Assembly: GCF_905171765.1 (NCBI RefSeq)
Contig: NC_053395.1
Span: 185,646,156 to 185,710,155, forward strand
Reading direction: 5' to 3'
DNA from: Bufo bufo
Taxonomy: Eukaryota; Chordata; Amphibia; Anura; Bufonidae
Length of the DNA: 64,000 nucleotides
Made by a program: the position numbers and the translations under genes. Of the stretch, positions 34,398-45,641 are shown piece by piece (the stretch's first letter is position 1; each line of letters opens with the position of its first letter). The notes beneath the pieces are model-generated. The model was given only the letters and a program-made list of their open reading frames with translations, was not told the DNA's origin and searched no databases.

Positions 34398-35071
34398 CCA
34401 CTAGGGTAGTCATCTGTATCCCCCTGATTACCTTAATGACGTATCTGAATTTAACCAGCAAATGGAAAAATACTGTTTACATGAAGATCAATTTACGCCA
34501 AGCTATCAATTCTGGTCCACTGATGAGACGTAGCAATGGTACGGTAACTGACGGTGCACCGCCATCTAGTGGTCCACAGAGGTCACTTCATCAGGCAAAA
34601 ACATTAATGTGTACTTGATTACAGTGCAGGAGTGTCCATTTTTCTATACAATTGTGCCACACTTAAAGGGAAGAATATATCCTTTAATTTGTAAACCAGC
34701 CTGATGAAGGGGCCTCTGTGCTCTGAAAGCATTTAAAAGTATTACTATTATAATCAAGTATTCAACAAGATGTGGACACTCAGTCCAGCTCACTGCTCTT
34801 GTAGTTTGATTCTGTTCACACCAAACTATGGATGGTGCCCGTAATTGTAAAGTGCCTTGACGGCGAAACATGATGGTCTCCAAAGATGTATAGAGCATTT
34901 TTTTCCTTAAAATCCTGAAGTCTTTATTGAGTCATGTTAAAACCAACATTCCAACAAAAAGGTTTCAATCCAGATCACCCCTTAACGTCGTCATGTTACG
35001 GACATTTGTGTGTAAGCCCCTATGCCATGAGTAAGGGCAGCAGGAAACGGTCTGAAATATGTTGGCGTTAA
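34398..35071. other. Intronic sequence with retroelement-like fragments
   Basis: At 34701, CTGATGA followed by GAAAG repeats the motif at 23898 in a weaker form, and a GGCGAAACATG follows at 34861. Probably a decayed retroelement tail. No coding region was recognised. Confidence 0.4.
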
Positions 35072-35556
35072 GCGCACTTTCACACTTGCGGCAGAGGATT
35101 CCGGCAGGCCGTTCCGTCGCCAGAACTACCCGCCGGATCCGGCAATCCGGATGCAAACTGATGGCATTTGTCAGACGGATCCGGATCAGTCTGACAAATG
35201 CATTAAAATACTGGATCCATCTCTCTGGTGTCATCTGGAAAAACGGATCCAGTATTAATTTTTTTTGCATTTTTAAAAGTCAGTTTTGCCGGAACACTTA
35301 ATGCTGGATCCGGCACTAATACACTTTAATGTAAATTAATTCCGGATCTGGCAAGTGCTCAGAATTTTTGGCCGGAGATAAAACTGCAGCATGCTGCGGT
35401 ATTTTCTCAGTTCAAAAAACTTAAAAGGGACCGAACTTATGCATCCTGAACGGAATGTTCTCCATTCAGAATGTATTAGGATAAAACTGTTAAGTTTTTT
35501 TCAGGTAATGACGGAACTCAATACCGGAAAACAAAAACGCTAGTGTGAAAGGACCC
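35072..35556. mobile_element. Harbinger-like MITE, TAA target
   Basis: Ends GCGCACTTTCACACTTGCG and CGCTAGTGTGAAAGGACCC, flanked by TAA at 35069-35071 and 35557-35559. The interior is rich in GGATCCGG words. 485 bp, non-coding. Confidence 0.7.
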
Positions 35557-35605
35557 TAAGAGGTGATTATCTGGATTAAACCCTTTTTTGGGGATTTTGT
35601 TTTTA

Positions 35606-35828
35606 AAGTGCATCTGTCAGCAGATTTGTACCTATGACACTGGCTGACCTGTTACATGTGAACTTGGCAGCTGAAGGCATCTGTGTTGGTCCCATGTTCA
35701 TATGTGCCCACATTGCGGAGACAAATTATGTTTTACTATATGAAAAAGAGTCCTTAGGAGCAACGGGGGAGTTGCCATTACACATACAGGCTCTGCTCTC
35801 CACTTTGATTGACAGGTCAGGCAGTGTA
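35606..35828. mobile_element. Half of a T2/Kolobok-like MITE
   Basis: Matches the left arm of the element at 2414-2908 (GTGCATCTGTCAGCAGATTTG ... ACTTTGATTGACAGG in two words), preceded by TTAA (35603-35606 region). It is cut off at about 35828 by the start of the next repeat, so the second arm is missing. Confidence 0.65.
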
Positions 35829-36800
35829 AGGCCCCTTTCACACAGGCAAGTATTCCGCGCGGATGCGATGCGTGAGTTGAACGCATTGCACCCGCAATTA
35901 ATCCTGACCCATTTATTTCTGCTCGGGTTGTGCACACGAGCGGTGATTTTCACGCATCACTTGTGCGTTGCGTGAAAATCGCAGCATGCTCCTCTTTGTG
36001 CGTTTTTCACATAACGCAGGCCGCATAGAAATTAATGGGGTTGCGTGAAAATCGCAAGCATCCGCAAGCAAGTGCGGATGTGGTGCGATTTTCACGCACG
36101 GTTGCTAGGAGACGATCGGGACCCGATCATTATTATTTTCCCTTATAACATGGTTATAAGGGAAAATAATAGCATTCTGAATACAGAATGCATAGTACAA
36201 TAGCGCTGGAGGGGTTAAAAAAAATAGAAAATAATTAAACTCACCTTAATCCACTTGCTCGCACAGCCCGCCTTCTCGACTGTCTTCTTTTTTTGCGTGC
36301 AGGAAAAGGACCTGTGGTGACGTCACTCCGGTCATCACATGATCTTTTTTTTAAATCAAATCGTTTTTATTGTTTTTATGATATAATCATTTTCTGTAGA
36401 CACTTATACATTTTACCATGGAACATACAAAAATAAAATACAAAATACAATAATAAATTGCATCTTCAGGCAAAATGCCAACTACAGCAGTAAGGAATAA
36501 TCAATCATGGGTACCTGAAAGTGTATACAATATACAGCATCAATAAAAGATATATACCCAAACACTTTTTATGGCACAAAGCATATCCAATTAACGCTCT
36601 TCCCCCCCCATCCCCCCCCCCCCCCCCCCATGAAAAGGAGTAAGAAAACTTCTGTCATAATTTATAACACAATATGAGTATGAGACATCCAATCATTCCA
36701 CAATTTCTCAAACTTCTGAGGACAACCTCTTTTCCGTCACATGATCTTTTACCATGGTGATGGTAATACAAGCACACTCACACCTCTCTAGCGGTTCTGC
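35829..36800. repeat. One arm of the TTCACACGGGC palindromic family, with a LINE inserted
   Basis: Starts AAGGCCCCTTTCACACAGGC and follows the same order as the left arm of 19482-20030: CGCATTGCACC, TTTTCACGCATCACTTG, ATTTTCCCTTATAACATGG and the GGTGACGTCACTCC region. The arm is interrupted at 36349 by a LINE 3' end and resumes at 36737. Confidence 0.7.
36349..36736 (-). mobile_element. LINE (L1-like) 3' end with 14-bp target duplication
   Basis: TCACATGATCTTTT occurs at 36335-36348 and again at 36737-36750, bracketing 388 bp. On the minus strand the insert ends with an AATAAA-type signal and a short poly-A (the T run at 36343-36352), as expected for a 5'-truncated LINE. A C run at 36602-36629 is internal. 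No reverse transcriptase coding remains. Confidence 0.75.
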
Positions 36801-36841
36801 TGAACGAAAGTCAGATCTCCACAGCACCCTAGAGTGAAGTT

Positions 36842-37660
36842 CTGTATTTGTCGCCCTATAAGACACACCTGTCCATAAGACACACCTAGGTTTACAGGAG
36901 GAAAATAAGATAAAAATATATTTTTCATCAGACCTCAGCTCAGCACCCCAATGAGATCCCCAATTTTAATCAGACATCAGATCAGACCCTCAATGTTTAT
37001 AAGATCCCCAATTAGACCTCAGATCAGACCCCCATGTTAATAAGACCCCCAATCAGACCTTAGATCATACGCCCATGTTAATAAGACCCCCATTCAGACA
37101 CTCAGGTCAGACCGCCAATGTTAGGACCCCTCTTCAGACCTCAGATCAGACCCCCAATGTTAAGACCCCCACTGAGACCTCAGATCAAACCGGCATGTTA
37201 ATAATACCCCTATTCAGACTCTCAGATCAGCTCCCCAATGTTAAGACCCCTAATGAGACATGAGATCAGACAAAAACAATAAATCAACTTACCTCTCCTG
37301 CTCTAGACGCTGACGCTGCTCCAGGGATATAACGATCTAATGGCTCTTTCTGCCATGCGCTGTGTTGTGACCAGACGCCGCACAGCATGAGGTCACAGAG
37401 CACAAACGTCCTCATGCTGTGCACTAGTCATAGCCCAGTGTGGAGACAAAGGAAGAAGACCAGGAAGCGGTGAGTACAGAGCCCGGGGAGCGCTGCATTC
37501 ACTGCTTCCCGGTCCTCCTGTACTAATTACATGCTTACATAATGGAAGCGCTCATTAGTATTTGCCCCATAAGACGCACTGACATTTTCCTTCCACTTTG
37601 GGGGTCGGGGGGAAGGGGGTGTGTGTGTCTTATAGGGTGAAAAATACAATAAATTTTATT
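36842..37660. mobile_element. MITE-like repeat with CCTATAAGACACACC ends
   Basis: Left end TGTATTTGTCGCCCTATAAG and right end CTTATAGGGTGAAAAATACA are inverted repeats, followed inward by CATAAGACRCAC. A tandem of ~43-bp units containing CAGACCTCAGATCAGACC and GTTAATAAGACCCCC (about 36930-37270) fills the left half. Related to 16385-16910. No coding potential and no clear target duplication. Confidence 0.6.
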
Positions 37661-37743
37661 TACAAGAGTTACAGGAATTTTGCAGTGATAAGGCTAAAGC
37701 TAGCCTATATCCTATTATTTTTTCCTTTTTAAACATATTTTTA

Positions 37744-37863
37744 GGCTGAGTTCACATCACGCTTTTGCCATACGTTCAACATATATATTTTGGGGAAAAA
37801 AGGATGCAAAAGCTTAGTGCGTATACATTAAACATAAGACAAAAACATGAAGTGAACCCAGCC
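37744..37863. mobile_element. Short Harbinger-like MITE, TTA target
   Basis: 120 bp, GGCTGAGTTCACATCACGC and AAGTGAACCCAGCC at the ends, with TTA at 37741-37743 and 37864-37866. Confidence 0.7.
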
Positions 37864-39132
37864 TTATTGCGTTTTTACAGTACAAAACTGCAATATATGA
37901 ATAAAGATACACGCTTTGACATGTCTTGCATAAGTTTGTCTTGGACAAAAATAGTAAGCCTCATCTGTTGTACTCTATACGGTCAAGAGAAACCAGAGGA
38001 AAAGCAAATGTGAGCAAAAAGAGAAAGAAAGAGAGACATTAGAAAGAGGGACAACAGAAATTATTGTCGGCGATCGCCGTCATAAGGGCATAAGCAAAAA
38101 CTGCCTAACAAGTAATCAATGTAACAAAATCAACTAGAACAACCAGAGCCAGCCTAGCCTCCACCTGTACAAGAGCCAGTGTGGATACTGAGTCTGGTCA
38201 TTGTGCACACCCCCTTTATTAGTCTACGGAGGGGCTCCTATTATTAGATGGTCTTCCCATATTCCCAATTTGTACAGGGTGCCATTTAAACTAAGGATGG
38301 CCTTGTACAAAAGAATAGTAAGGACCCATAAAATGCAATGGGAGGCATATTACACCTTTGTACAACAGGAAGCTGTACCCAGTTGTAATATCTCTGTGTG
38401 TATGAGCCCTTACTCATATTATATATACACAAACAGGATTAGTTTCTGGTTATATTGTACTTGGGGGGACACGGGACGGAGAGGGGCCCAAGCTAAATGT
38501 TTGCACCAGAGCCTTTAGCTACGCTTCTGCTTCTTGGGAAAATTAAATAACAGAAAAGCAATGGAGGCACTTACAGTACATTTCTACCCATACTGATGCT
38601 GTAGTTGTATAAATCTGTCCAAAAAAATATATAATACAACCAGAGACAACTCAGGCTTAAAGGGGGTGTCCAAGACTGTTAATCCATCTCCATTGGGCCG
38701 GCATGGTCTCAAGGTGAAGCAAAAAAAAAAGAAAAGAAGAGATTCACGGCTTTAGATCATTCTGGGTGTTTAGATTTCATCTTCTGGTGCATGGACCTAC
38801 CAGAGATGCGGCAAAATTATCAAGAGGCCAGAAGCTCTTAATAATTGTGGCAAATCATACGCCAGCGTATATAGTAATTAAGATTGGCATGAGAAGTGCC
38901 ATAATAAATCTCCCCCATATCTTTTAGACAGTTTCATAAACCTCCCCCACAGTGGTTACAATTAGAGATGAGCGAACCAAAGAAATTTAGTTTTGTTTGA
39001 AGTTTTTTGAAAAATCTGGTTCCGGCACGATTCAGAGACAGAGGAAGAGAGAGACTTTTGAGAAGTTCAGAAACGAACGTACAACCAGTTCGCACCTGTT
39101 ACTTACAATCTCTTAAATTCTGGATACTTTAC
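37864..39132 (-). other. RAPGEF4 intron
   Basis: Mostly unremarkable AT-rich sequence. CTTAAAGGGGGTGTCCAAGA near 38660 resembles a T2-like end, and TAGAGATGAGCGAACC near 38965 resembles a hAT terminus; neither could be paired with a second end. The donor of exon 39133-39221 (GTAAAG) occupies 39132-39127. Confidence 0.45.
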
Positions 39133-39221
39133 CTGATGGCTGTTAGTTTCAGTCACTTTGACATCCAAGGAGCCTGTGAGCACCGCATACCAACTTGTAC
39201 CAATGTCTCCCTGGCGATACA
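39133..39221 (-). CDS. rapgef4: RAPGEF4 (EPAC2) internal exon: first strands of CNBD-A
   Basis: An 89-nt exon with acceptor GGTTACAG| and donor CAG|GTAAAG. Its first two bases complete a Leu codon begun by the last base of exon 46063-46205. The peptide reads (L)[20 protein letters not shown], then [13 protein letters not shown]-x-G-x-x-W-Y-x-V-L-x-G-S is the opening beta-strand region of a cyclic-nucleotide-binding domain. It joins the next exon in phase 0 (HQ|DAVV). The 30 codons including the split one have no stop. The residue pattern matches the first such domain of EPAC2. The neighbouring sequence downstream on the plus strand is a T2-like MITE, about 150 bp away. Confidence 0.93.
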
Positions 39222-39372
39222 CTGTAACCAAAGAAGAACCAGTATATTCATAACTTTTCACAATGTAACTTACTATGTTCATATAATTGGAATTTTAATA
39301 AGACTGCAATTACTCATATTACATGACAATCATAAGAACGCGTCGTAAAGATTTCTTAGGGTCATCATTTAA

Positions 39373-39786
39373 TGGTTTTTCGTGGATTTTTATATTGATT
39401 GTCTTTCCTCAAGATAGATCAATAGGAGATCGGTGGGGGTCTGATTCCTGGCATCCCTACTGATCTGCTGTATGAAGAGGTGGCAGTGCTCCGTAAGCAC
39501 TCAGGCTTCCTCCTAGGCCGTGTGACGTCACATTCATCGTTCACACGGCCTAGGTGCAGCTCAACCCCATTGAAGTGAATGGGGCTAAGCTACGATATCA
39601 AGCACAGCCGCTATCAAATGGAAAGCACGGTGCATGGTAAGCTGTGAAGCAGCCAAGGCGCTCATCGGAGATCTGGTGAGCCACGGCTTCTTTAAACAGC
39701 TGATCAGTGGAGGTGCCTGGAGTCAGACCCCCGCAGATATCATAATGATGACTTATCCTAAAGTATGAGAATCTTGGAAAACCCCT
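39373..39786. mobile_element. T2/Kolobok-like MITE, TTAA target
   Basis: Flanked by TTAA at 39369-39372 and 39787-39790. The right end reads GGAAAACCCCT (AGGGG on the other strand); the left end GGTTTTTCGTGG is decayed. Internal inverted words include CCTAGGCCGTGTGACGTCAC and CACACGGCCTAGG. Partial relatives lie at 16936, 20655 and 43862-43977. Confidence 0.65.
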
Positions 39787-39790
39787 TTAA

Positions 39791-40258
39791 TACATGTATT
39801 AAGGCTAATAAATGGTCATATAAAGTCCCAGCTTTATACACTACAATGACTAAGACATTGGCCTATGTATAGCGTTCACTGGTGCTACTATAGCATGCAG
39901 TCTACCATACTCTCAGTAGTCTACAGAGCCAGGATACAAAGAAAAATGGTCCTGATGTTTAGTCCCTCCTGTCCTGCTGACCGGCTGAGGGAGCGAGAAG
40001 ATACCCTGGCAACACGAATACAAATTAGGCATCTCAGGATAGCATTCTTTCAATACCTATCACAGCAATAATATCAGTGTGACACATTTTAGGATAATAT
40101 CGGTGTTTCACATTTAACACATGTAATATTGTACATTTTACCCTCCATAATACTGCTACAGAAGATGTGAGGCGTTAGCGTTGAGCTGTTTCAATCACAC
40201 CTTGATCACATTTGCTAGAAAGTGCTCCGAAAAGATGTACCATCTTGCCTCATCAGAA
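39791..40258. other. Intronic sequence without recognised features
   Basis: No open frame, repeat boundary or RNA gene was recognised. Confidence 0.4.
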
Positions 40259-40545
40259 CAATGTGGAGTCCCTCCATGTCCTCCAGATTGACTCCGTTCC
40301 GATGTAGAGTCCCTCCCTATACTCTGGATTGACTAAATCCTGATGTGGAGTCCCTCCCTGCCCTCCTGATTGGCTGAGTTCTGATGTGTAGTACCTCCCT
40401 GCCCTCCTAATTGGCTGAGTTCTGATGTGTAGTACCTCCCGGCCCTCCTGATTGGCTGAGTTCTGATGTGTAGTACCTCCCTGCCCTCCTGATTGGCTGA
40501 GTTCTGATGTGTAGTCCCTTCTTTTCCTCCTGATTGGCATTGGCT
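40259..40545. repeat. 41-bp minisatellite, about seven copies
   Basis: The unit contains CTGATGTGTAGTACCTCCCT, then GCCCTCCTGATTGGCTGAGTT. Three central copies are almost identical; copies at the left edge are diverged. The reverse-strand open frames over this array (up to 95 codons) result from the repeat. Confidence 0.85.
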
Positions 40546-40576
40546 GAGGGAGTCCAGCGGTGTAGACTGCACCTTA

Positions 40577-42114
40577 CAGGGAGTGCAGAATTATTAGGCA
40601 AGTTGTATTTTTGAGGATTAATTTTATTATTGAACAACAACCATGTTCTCAATGAACACAAAAAACTCATTAATATCAAAGCTGAATATTTTTGGAAGTA
40701 GTTTTTAGTTTGTTTTTAGTTTTAGCTATTTTAGGGGGATATCTGTGTGTGCAGGTGACTATTACTGTACATAATTATTAGACAACTTAACAAAAAACAA
40801 ATATATACCCATTTCAATTATTTATTTTTACCAGTGAAACCAATATAACATCTCAACATTCACAAATATACATTTCTGACATTCAAAAACACAACAAAAA
40901 CAAATCAGTGACCAATATAGCCACCTTTCTTTGCAAGGACATTTAAAAGCCTGCCATCCATGGATTCTGTCAGTGTTTTGATCTGTTCACCATCAACATT
41001 GCGTGCAGCAGCAACCACAGCCTCCGAGACACTGTTCAGAGAGGTGTACTGTTTTCCCTCCTTGTAAATCTCACATTTGATGATGGACCACAGGTTCTCA
41101 ATGGGGTTCAGATCAGGTGAACAAGGAGGCCATGTCATTAGATTTTCTTCTTTTATACCCTTTCTTGCCAGCCACGCTGTGGAGTACTTGGACACGTGTG
41201 ATGGAGCATTGTCCTGCATGAAAATCATGTTTTTCTTGAAGGATGCAGACTTCTTCCTGTACCACTGCTTGGTAGGTGTCTTCCAGAAACTGGCAGTAGG
41301 ACTGGGAGTTGAGCTTGACTCCATCCTCAACCCGAAAAGGCCCCACAAGCTCATCTTTGATGATACCAGCCCAAACCAGTACTCCACCTCCCCCATGCTG
41401 GCGTCTGAGTCGGACTGGAGCTCTCTGCCCTTTACCAATCCAGCCACGGGCCCATCCATCTGGCCCATCAAGACTCACTCTCATTTCATCAGTCCATAAA
41501 ACCTTAGAAAAATCAGTCTTGAGATATTTTTTGGCCCAGTCTTGACGTTTCAGCTTGTGTGTCAGCCTTTCTTACCTTGGCCATGTCTCTGAGTATTGCA
41601 CACCTTGTGCTTTTGGGCACTCCAGTGATGTTGCAGCTCTGAAATATGGCCAAACTGGTGGCAAGTGGTATCTTGGCAGCTGCACGCTTGACTTTTCTCA
41701 GTTCATGGGCAGTTATTTTGCGCCTTGGTTTTTCCACACGCTTCTTGCGACCCTGTTGACTATTTTGAATGAAACGCTTGATTGTTCGATGATCACGCTT
41801 CAGAAGCTTTGCAATTTTAAGAGTGCTGCATCCCTCTGCAAGATATCTCCCTATTTTTGACTTTTCTGAGCCTGTCAAGTCCTTCTTTTGACCCATTTTG
41901 CCAAAGGAAAGGAAGTTGCCTAATAATTATGCACACCTAATATAGGGTGTTGATGTCATTAGACCACACCCCTTCTCATTACAGAGATGCACATCACCTA
42001 ATATGCTTAATTGGTAGTAGGCTTTCGAGCCTATACAGCTTGGAGTAAGACAACATGCATAAAGAGGATGATGTGGTCAAAATACTCATTTGCCTAATAA
42101 TTCGGCACGCAGTG
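40577..42114 (-). mobile_element. Tc1-like (DD37E) transposon, full length but decayed
   Basis: Terminal repeats GTGCAGAATTATTAGGCAA and TTGCCTAATAATTCGGCAC, with TA on each side (40575-40576 and 42115-42116). A second internal copy of the GCCTAATAATTATGCACA motif lies at 41918-41938. The 1,538-bp element carries a disrupted transposase gene on the minus strand. Confidence 0.9.
40905..41896 (-). pseudogene. Tc1-like transposase, disrupted (DD37E spacing)
   Basis: Starts MGQKKDLTGSEKSKIGRYL at 41896. The N-terminal helix-turn-helix (GCSTLKIAKLLKRDHRTIKRF) and the second binding helix region are intact to about 41560. Sequence between 41513 and 41570 then departs from the family through a short deletion, ending the frame at 41513. 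The catalytic part continues in other frames: the DEMRVSLDGPDGWARG segment in 41113-41484, then FMQDNAPSH and [11 protein letters not shown] in 40905-41471. Between the second Asp and the Glu I count 37 residues, so the triad is DD37E, unlike the DD34E element at 22377. No functional protein is expected. Confidence 0.88.
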
Positions 42115-42116
42115 TA

Positions 42117-42600
42117 TAGTGTTATGCCATGGTACACCGCTCGCTACAGTGTAAGTATCCTGGTATAACAGACAGTATAGCAGCACTGTTCATTAGTATA
42201 CCTAGAATGTTAGCTTGCTTTGTATAAGCTATGACTGTAGTGCAATAAGTGTCAACACACAAAAAGAAACTCAATTATACCCTCAAGCTAAATCTGAAAG
42301 AAAAAATAAATAAATAAGTGAAATTGGAGGCATACAGAAGTACAACATGGAGACATATTATGGCCATGTCCATGTCTTAAAGGGAATCTGTCACCAAGAT
42401 TTTGGGGTATTATCTGCAGTACTACATAACTAGTACTGCAGAGGATTTAAGGACTACTGTGCATGTCTATACGAGTCCTCTCCATGATGTTAGCATGCAG
42501 CTCTGAGAGCTGACAGCGAGGGAACGGGGGTAAGTAAGAAAATACAAAAATAGCAATCCAGACTCTTTATTTGCAGTACTACTCTTGTATATGGTGATGG
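42117..42600. other. Intron with a T2-like left end at 42377
   Basis: CTTAAAGGGAATCTGTCACC at about 42377-42396 is a T2-type terminus, similar to the element at 46730. Its partner end is missing. The remainder is unclassified. Confidence 0.5.
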
Positions 42601-43107
42601 ACCATGTGATTGGAGCATGTGATCTGACGTCACCACAGGTCCTAGCCGGTATTTTCATCTTTTAAGAAGTAAAGAAGAGATCGGGAACTACGCGAACAAG
42701 AGGAGAAGGTGAGTTAATTTTTTAACCCTCAATTGATCACCTACTATGCATTCTGTATTCAGAATGCTAATATTTTCCCTTATAACCATGTTATAAGGGA
42801 AAATAATACAGTGAATAGACTGTCACCTAGCAACCATGCATGAAAATCGCACCGCATCCGCACTTGCTTGCGGATGCTTGCGATTTTCACGCAACCCCAT
42901 TCACTTCTATGGGGCCTGCGTTGGGTGAAAAACGCTGAATATAGAGCATGCTGCGATTTTCACGCAACGCATAAGTGATGCGTGAAAATCACTGCTCATG
43001 TGCACAGCCCCATAGAAATGAATGGGTCGGTATTCAGTGCGGGTGCAATGCGTTCACCTCAAGCATGGCATCCGCGCGGAATACTCGCCCGTGTGAAAGG
43101 GGCCTTA
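42600..43107. repeat. Right arm of the TTCACACGGGC palindromic family
   Basis: Runs TGTGATCTGACGTCACCACAG, ATGCATTCTGTATTCAGAATGC, ATAACCATGTTATAAGGG, then ends ACTCGCCCGTGTGAAAGGGGCC before TTA. This is the order of the right half of 20030-20575. Confidence 0.7.
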
Positions 43108-43350
43108 GGCTTAGTTCACATCAGCGTTCAGCCTTTCCGTTCTCCTGCTCAGTTATAGGAGCAGGAGAACGGAAAGGACGGATTCGGCACATAACTGAGC
43201 CGAACGGAGTCTACGGACCCCATAGACTATAATGGGTCCGTTAGGTTTCCGCTCAGATGATTTTGGAGCGGAGACAAAAGTTGTGCATGCAGGACTTTTG
43301 TCTCCGCTCCAAAATCATCTTCTGAGCGGAAACCTAACGGACCCCATAAG
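43108..43350. mobile_element. Harbinger-like MITE half, abutting the previous repeat
   Basis: Begins GGCTTAGTTCACATCAGCG after TTA and contains an inverted pair around CAGGACTTTTGTCTCCGCTCC. The far end is replaced by LINE-like sequence at about 43350. Confidence 0.55.
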
Positions 43351-43351
43351 A

Positions 43352-43599
43352 AAGATATATAGACTTCCAATATATTTGATCATGAACTGATGAGATGGAA
43401 TGATTTTAGAGCAAAATACCAATTGGCGACTTCTCATTACCTGCCATTTTACCAGATCAAATCCTATTGTAAAAAACAATCTGAATCGTTAGGGGAAGGG
43501 GATAGGTTGACATGGTTCGAGGCCCAAGTGGGCAAAGATAAGTCGATGACCTCCCTTTTAAAGCTGCAGATTGTACACATGGAACGCCCACCCTGCTAA
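43352..43599 (+). pseudogene. Possible LINE (L1/Tx1-like) ORF2 fragment
   Basis: An open frame of about 80 codons (ATG at 43390) encodes FDHELMRWNDFRAKYQL ... HYLPFYQIKSYCKK. This resembles the C-terminal region downstream of the reverse transcriptase in L1-like ORF2 proteins, where a Trp, a K-Y-x-L and an aromatic-rich Y-x-Q-I segment recur. The fragment has no catalytic motif, is flanked by unrelated repeats and ends at a stop at 43597. Similarity is weak, so the assignment is tentative. Confidence 0.4.
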
Positions 43600-43977
43600 A
43601 ATCAAGTGAAAACACTGACCAAGAGCAGTTTGCGTATGAGGCTAAATGTCAAATACTTTTTCCTTTCATAAAACTACAAGATGCCATGACTGCCATTCAT
43701 TTTAATTAAAAAGCAACCTAAAAAAATGCAAATGTGAGCCAACTCCCCAAATGTACTTTTATTGTAATCAACTTCATTATTGGATGTAGATGTTAATTTT
43801 TTTGTACAACTGCATTCAATTGCAGATGTATTAAAATGTCACGTCCGTCAGAACGGGGTAGTTCTTCTCTTCAAACAGCTAATCAGCGAGGGTGGTGGGA
43901 ATCAGACTCCTGACGATCTGACAGCGATTACCTATCCTGAGGATAGGTCATCAATATAGGAAACTAGACAACCCCTT
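43600..43977. other. Intron ending in a T2-like MITE fragment
   Basis: 43862-43977 carries TTCAAACAGCTAATCAGCG, CCTATCCTGAGGATAGGTCATC and ACAACCCCTTTAA, the right half of the family at 39373-39786. 43600-43861 shows nothing recognisable. Confidence 0.5.
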
Positions 43978-45156
43978 TAATCCTCCCCAGCACCACATTC
44001 GCAAGTACCAAAACGGTGGTACCTTCCTGCTCAGTGCCCCCGACTCTCTGCACTCAACCTGTCCCCAGACCCTCCCCTCTGCTCTGAGTGATTGCTCCAG
44101 CATTCTCCTGATTGCACTCTAGAGCCGTCACTCAGAGCAGAGGGGGCGGGTGGGGGAAGTGTTCAGTACAGGAAGCCGAGGGCGCTGAACATGCAGGAAA
44201 CAATTTCACAGCACCGGGGATTAAATACCGAGTTCCTTTGTCAAGAAACCTACATGACCATCATCCTAGGTATGCTTACGCTGCACCTTCAAACAGAGGT
44301 CCCAATAACGCCTGTACAAGCGTCACAGACGCCTGTTCAGGCCATTTTACTCCCTGGAAAAAGACTCATGTGTATTTTTATGCATGGTCTTTTTCTAGTT
44401 AGGAGCTCTGAATCAGAAGCTGCCAGGCCCGGCACACATGAAGCCCCGCCCCTCACGGACATCTCACCAGAAGCAACTCCAGAGTCTGGCCTAAAACACT
44501 ACATTGTGGTTACAGGACCTGTGGTGATGTCACAGTCATGTGATCAGCCATGTGTGTGGGAGGAGTTAGGGGAACACAGGCTCGGTGTAGGACTGTGCTG
44601 GTGGAGAATGCAGAGGTACTTTATGTATGGAAGGTGTGTCAGTGTAACCAGTCTATTGTACAGTTCTATCTGTGTAATGGACGTGTGGCAGCGTCAGGCA
44701 GGCCCTGTGTGTGGCAGCATCAGGCGGGCCCTGTGTGTGGCAGCGTCAGACGGTCAGCAGTTGTGAGAGGTCAAAACTACTGATAGACTCGCTTTTTGGT
44801 GCTTATACACATTATTATACACATCCATTTAATCTCTATGGAACTAGTGGAAATATCTGGGTGCTGTACTCAGCTATGTCCGTCAGTCTAATAGACCATT
44901 ACTTCCTTCAAACTCTTCTAGAACTGGGGCACAGGACCCCGTTTTAGTGACTGAATGGGGGTCCTAGCTCGGGCCACCAATGATCATAGTATGATAAATA
45001 AATGTTGTTTGTAGGATAATCCCATTAAGGGACTTCCAGATTTATGCCTTGTCCAGGGCCTAAGGAGCAGAGAATTCTCTTTTCAGGCTTTCTCTGAATC
45101 CATATCTGAGGTATACCCCAGGCTGAGAGCTGGATCCTTTTTGTCTGTACCTTTTA
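43978..45156. other. Intron with a short GTGTGTGGCAGCGTCAG repeat
   Basis: GGCAGGCCCTGTGTGTGGCAGCRTCAG is repeated about three times at 44690-44757. The 224-codon open frame at 44092-44766 runs through this and is rejected as chance. Nothing else was recognised. Confidence 0.45.
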
Positions 45157-45641
45157 GGCTACTTTCACACTAGCGTTCAGAGCGGATCCGTCTGATGTCT
45201 GCTCAGACGGATCCGCTCCTATAATGCAGACGTTTGTATCCGTTCAGAACGGATCCGTCTGCATTATAACTTAGAAAAAATTCTAAGTGTGAAAGTTGCC
45301 TGAACGGATCCGTTCAGACTTTACATTGAAAGTCAATGGGGACGGATTGAGACATATGGTGTCATCTTCAAACGGATCCGTCCCCATTGACTTACATTGT
45401 AAGTCTGGACGGATCCGCTTGCCTCCGCACGGCCAGGCGGACACCCGAACGCTGCAAGCAGCGTTCAGGTGTCCGCCTGCTGAGCGGAGCGGAGGCTGAA
45501 CGCCGCCAGACTGATGCATTCTGAGCGGATCCGCGTCCACTCAGAATGCATTAGGGCTGGACGGATGCGTTCGGGGCCGCTTGTGAGCCCCTTCAAACGG
45601 AGCTTACGAGCGGACACCCGAACGCAGGTGTGAAAGTAGCC
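45157..45641. mobile_element. Harbinger-like palindromic MITE
   Basis: Ends GGCTACTTTCACACTAGCG and AGGTGTGAAAGTAGCC, next to TTA on the left and TAA on the right. Contains many CGGATCCG words and matches 21076-21506 and 54192-54689. 485 bp. Confidence 0.75.

Noticed and set aside
38962..39060. hAT terminus TAGAGATGAGCGAACC
   Set aside because: No matching right end or 8-bp duplication could be found; left unannotated as an element.
40253..40679. Repetitive Gln/Gly/Thr-rich open frames on the minus strand
   Set aside because: Products of the 41-bp minisatellite.
44092..44766. 224-codon open frame
   Set aside because: No recognisable domain, biased composition, ends in a short tandem repeat; a chance frame.
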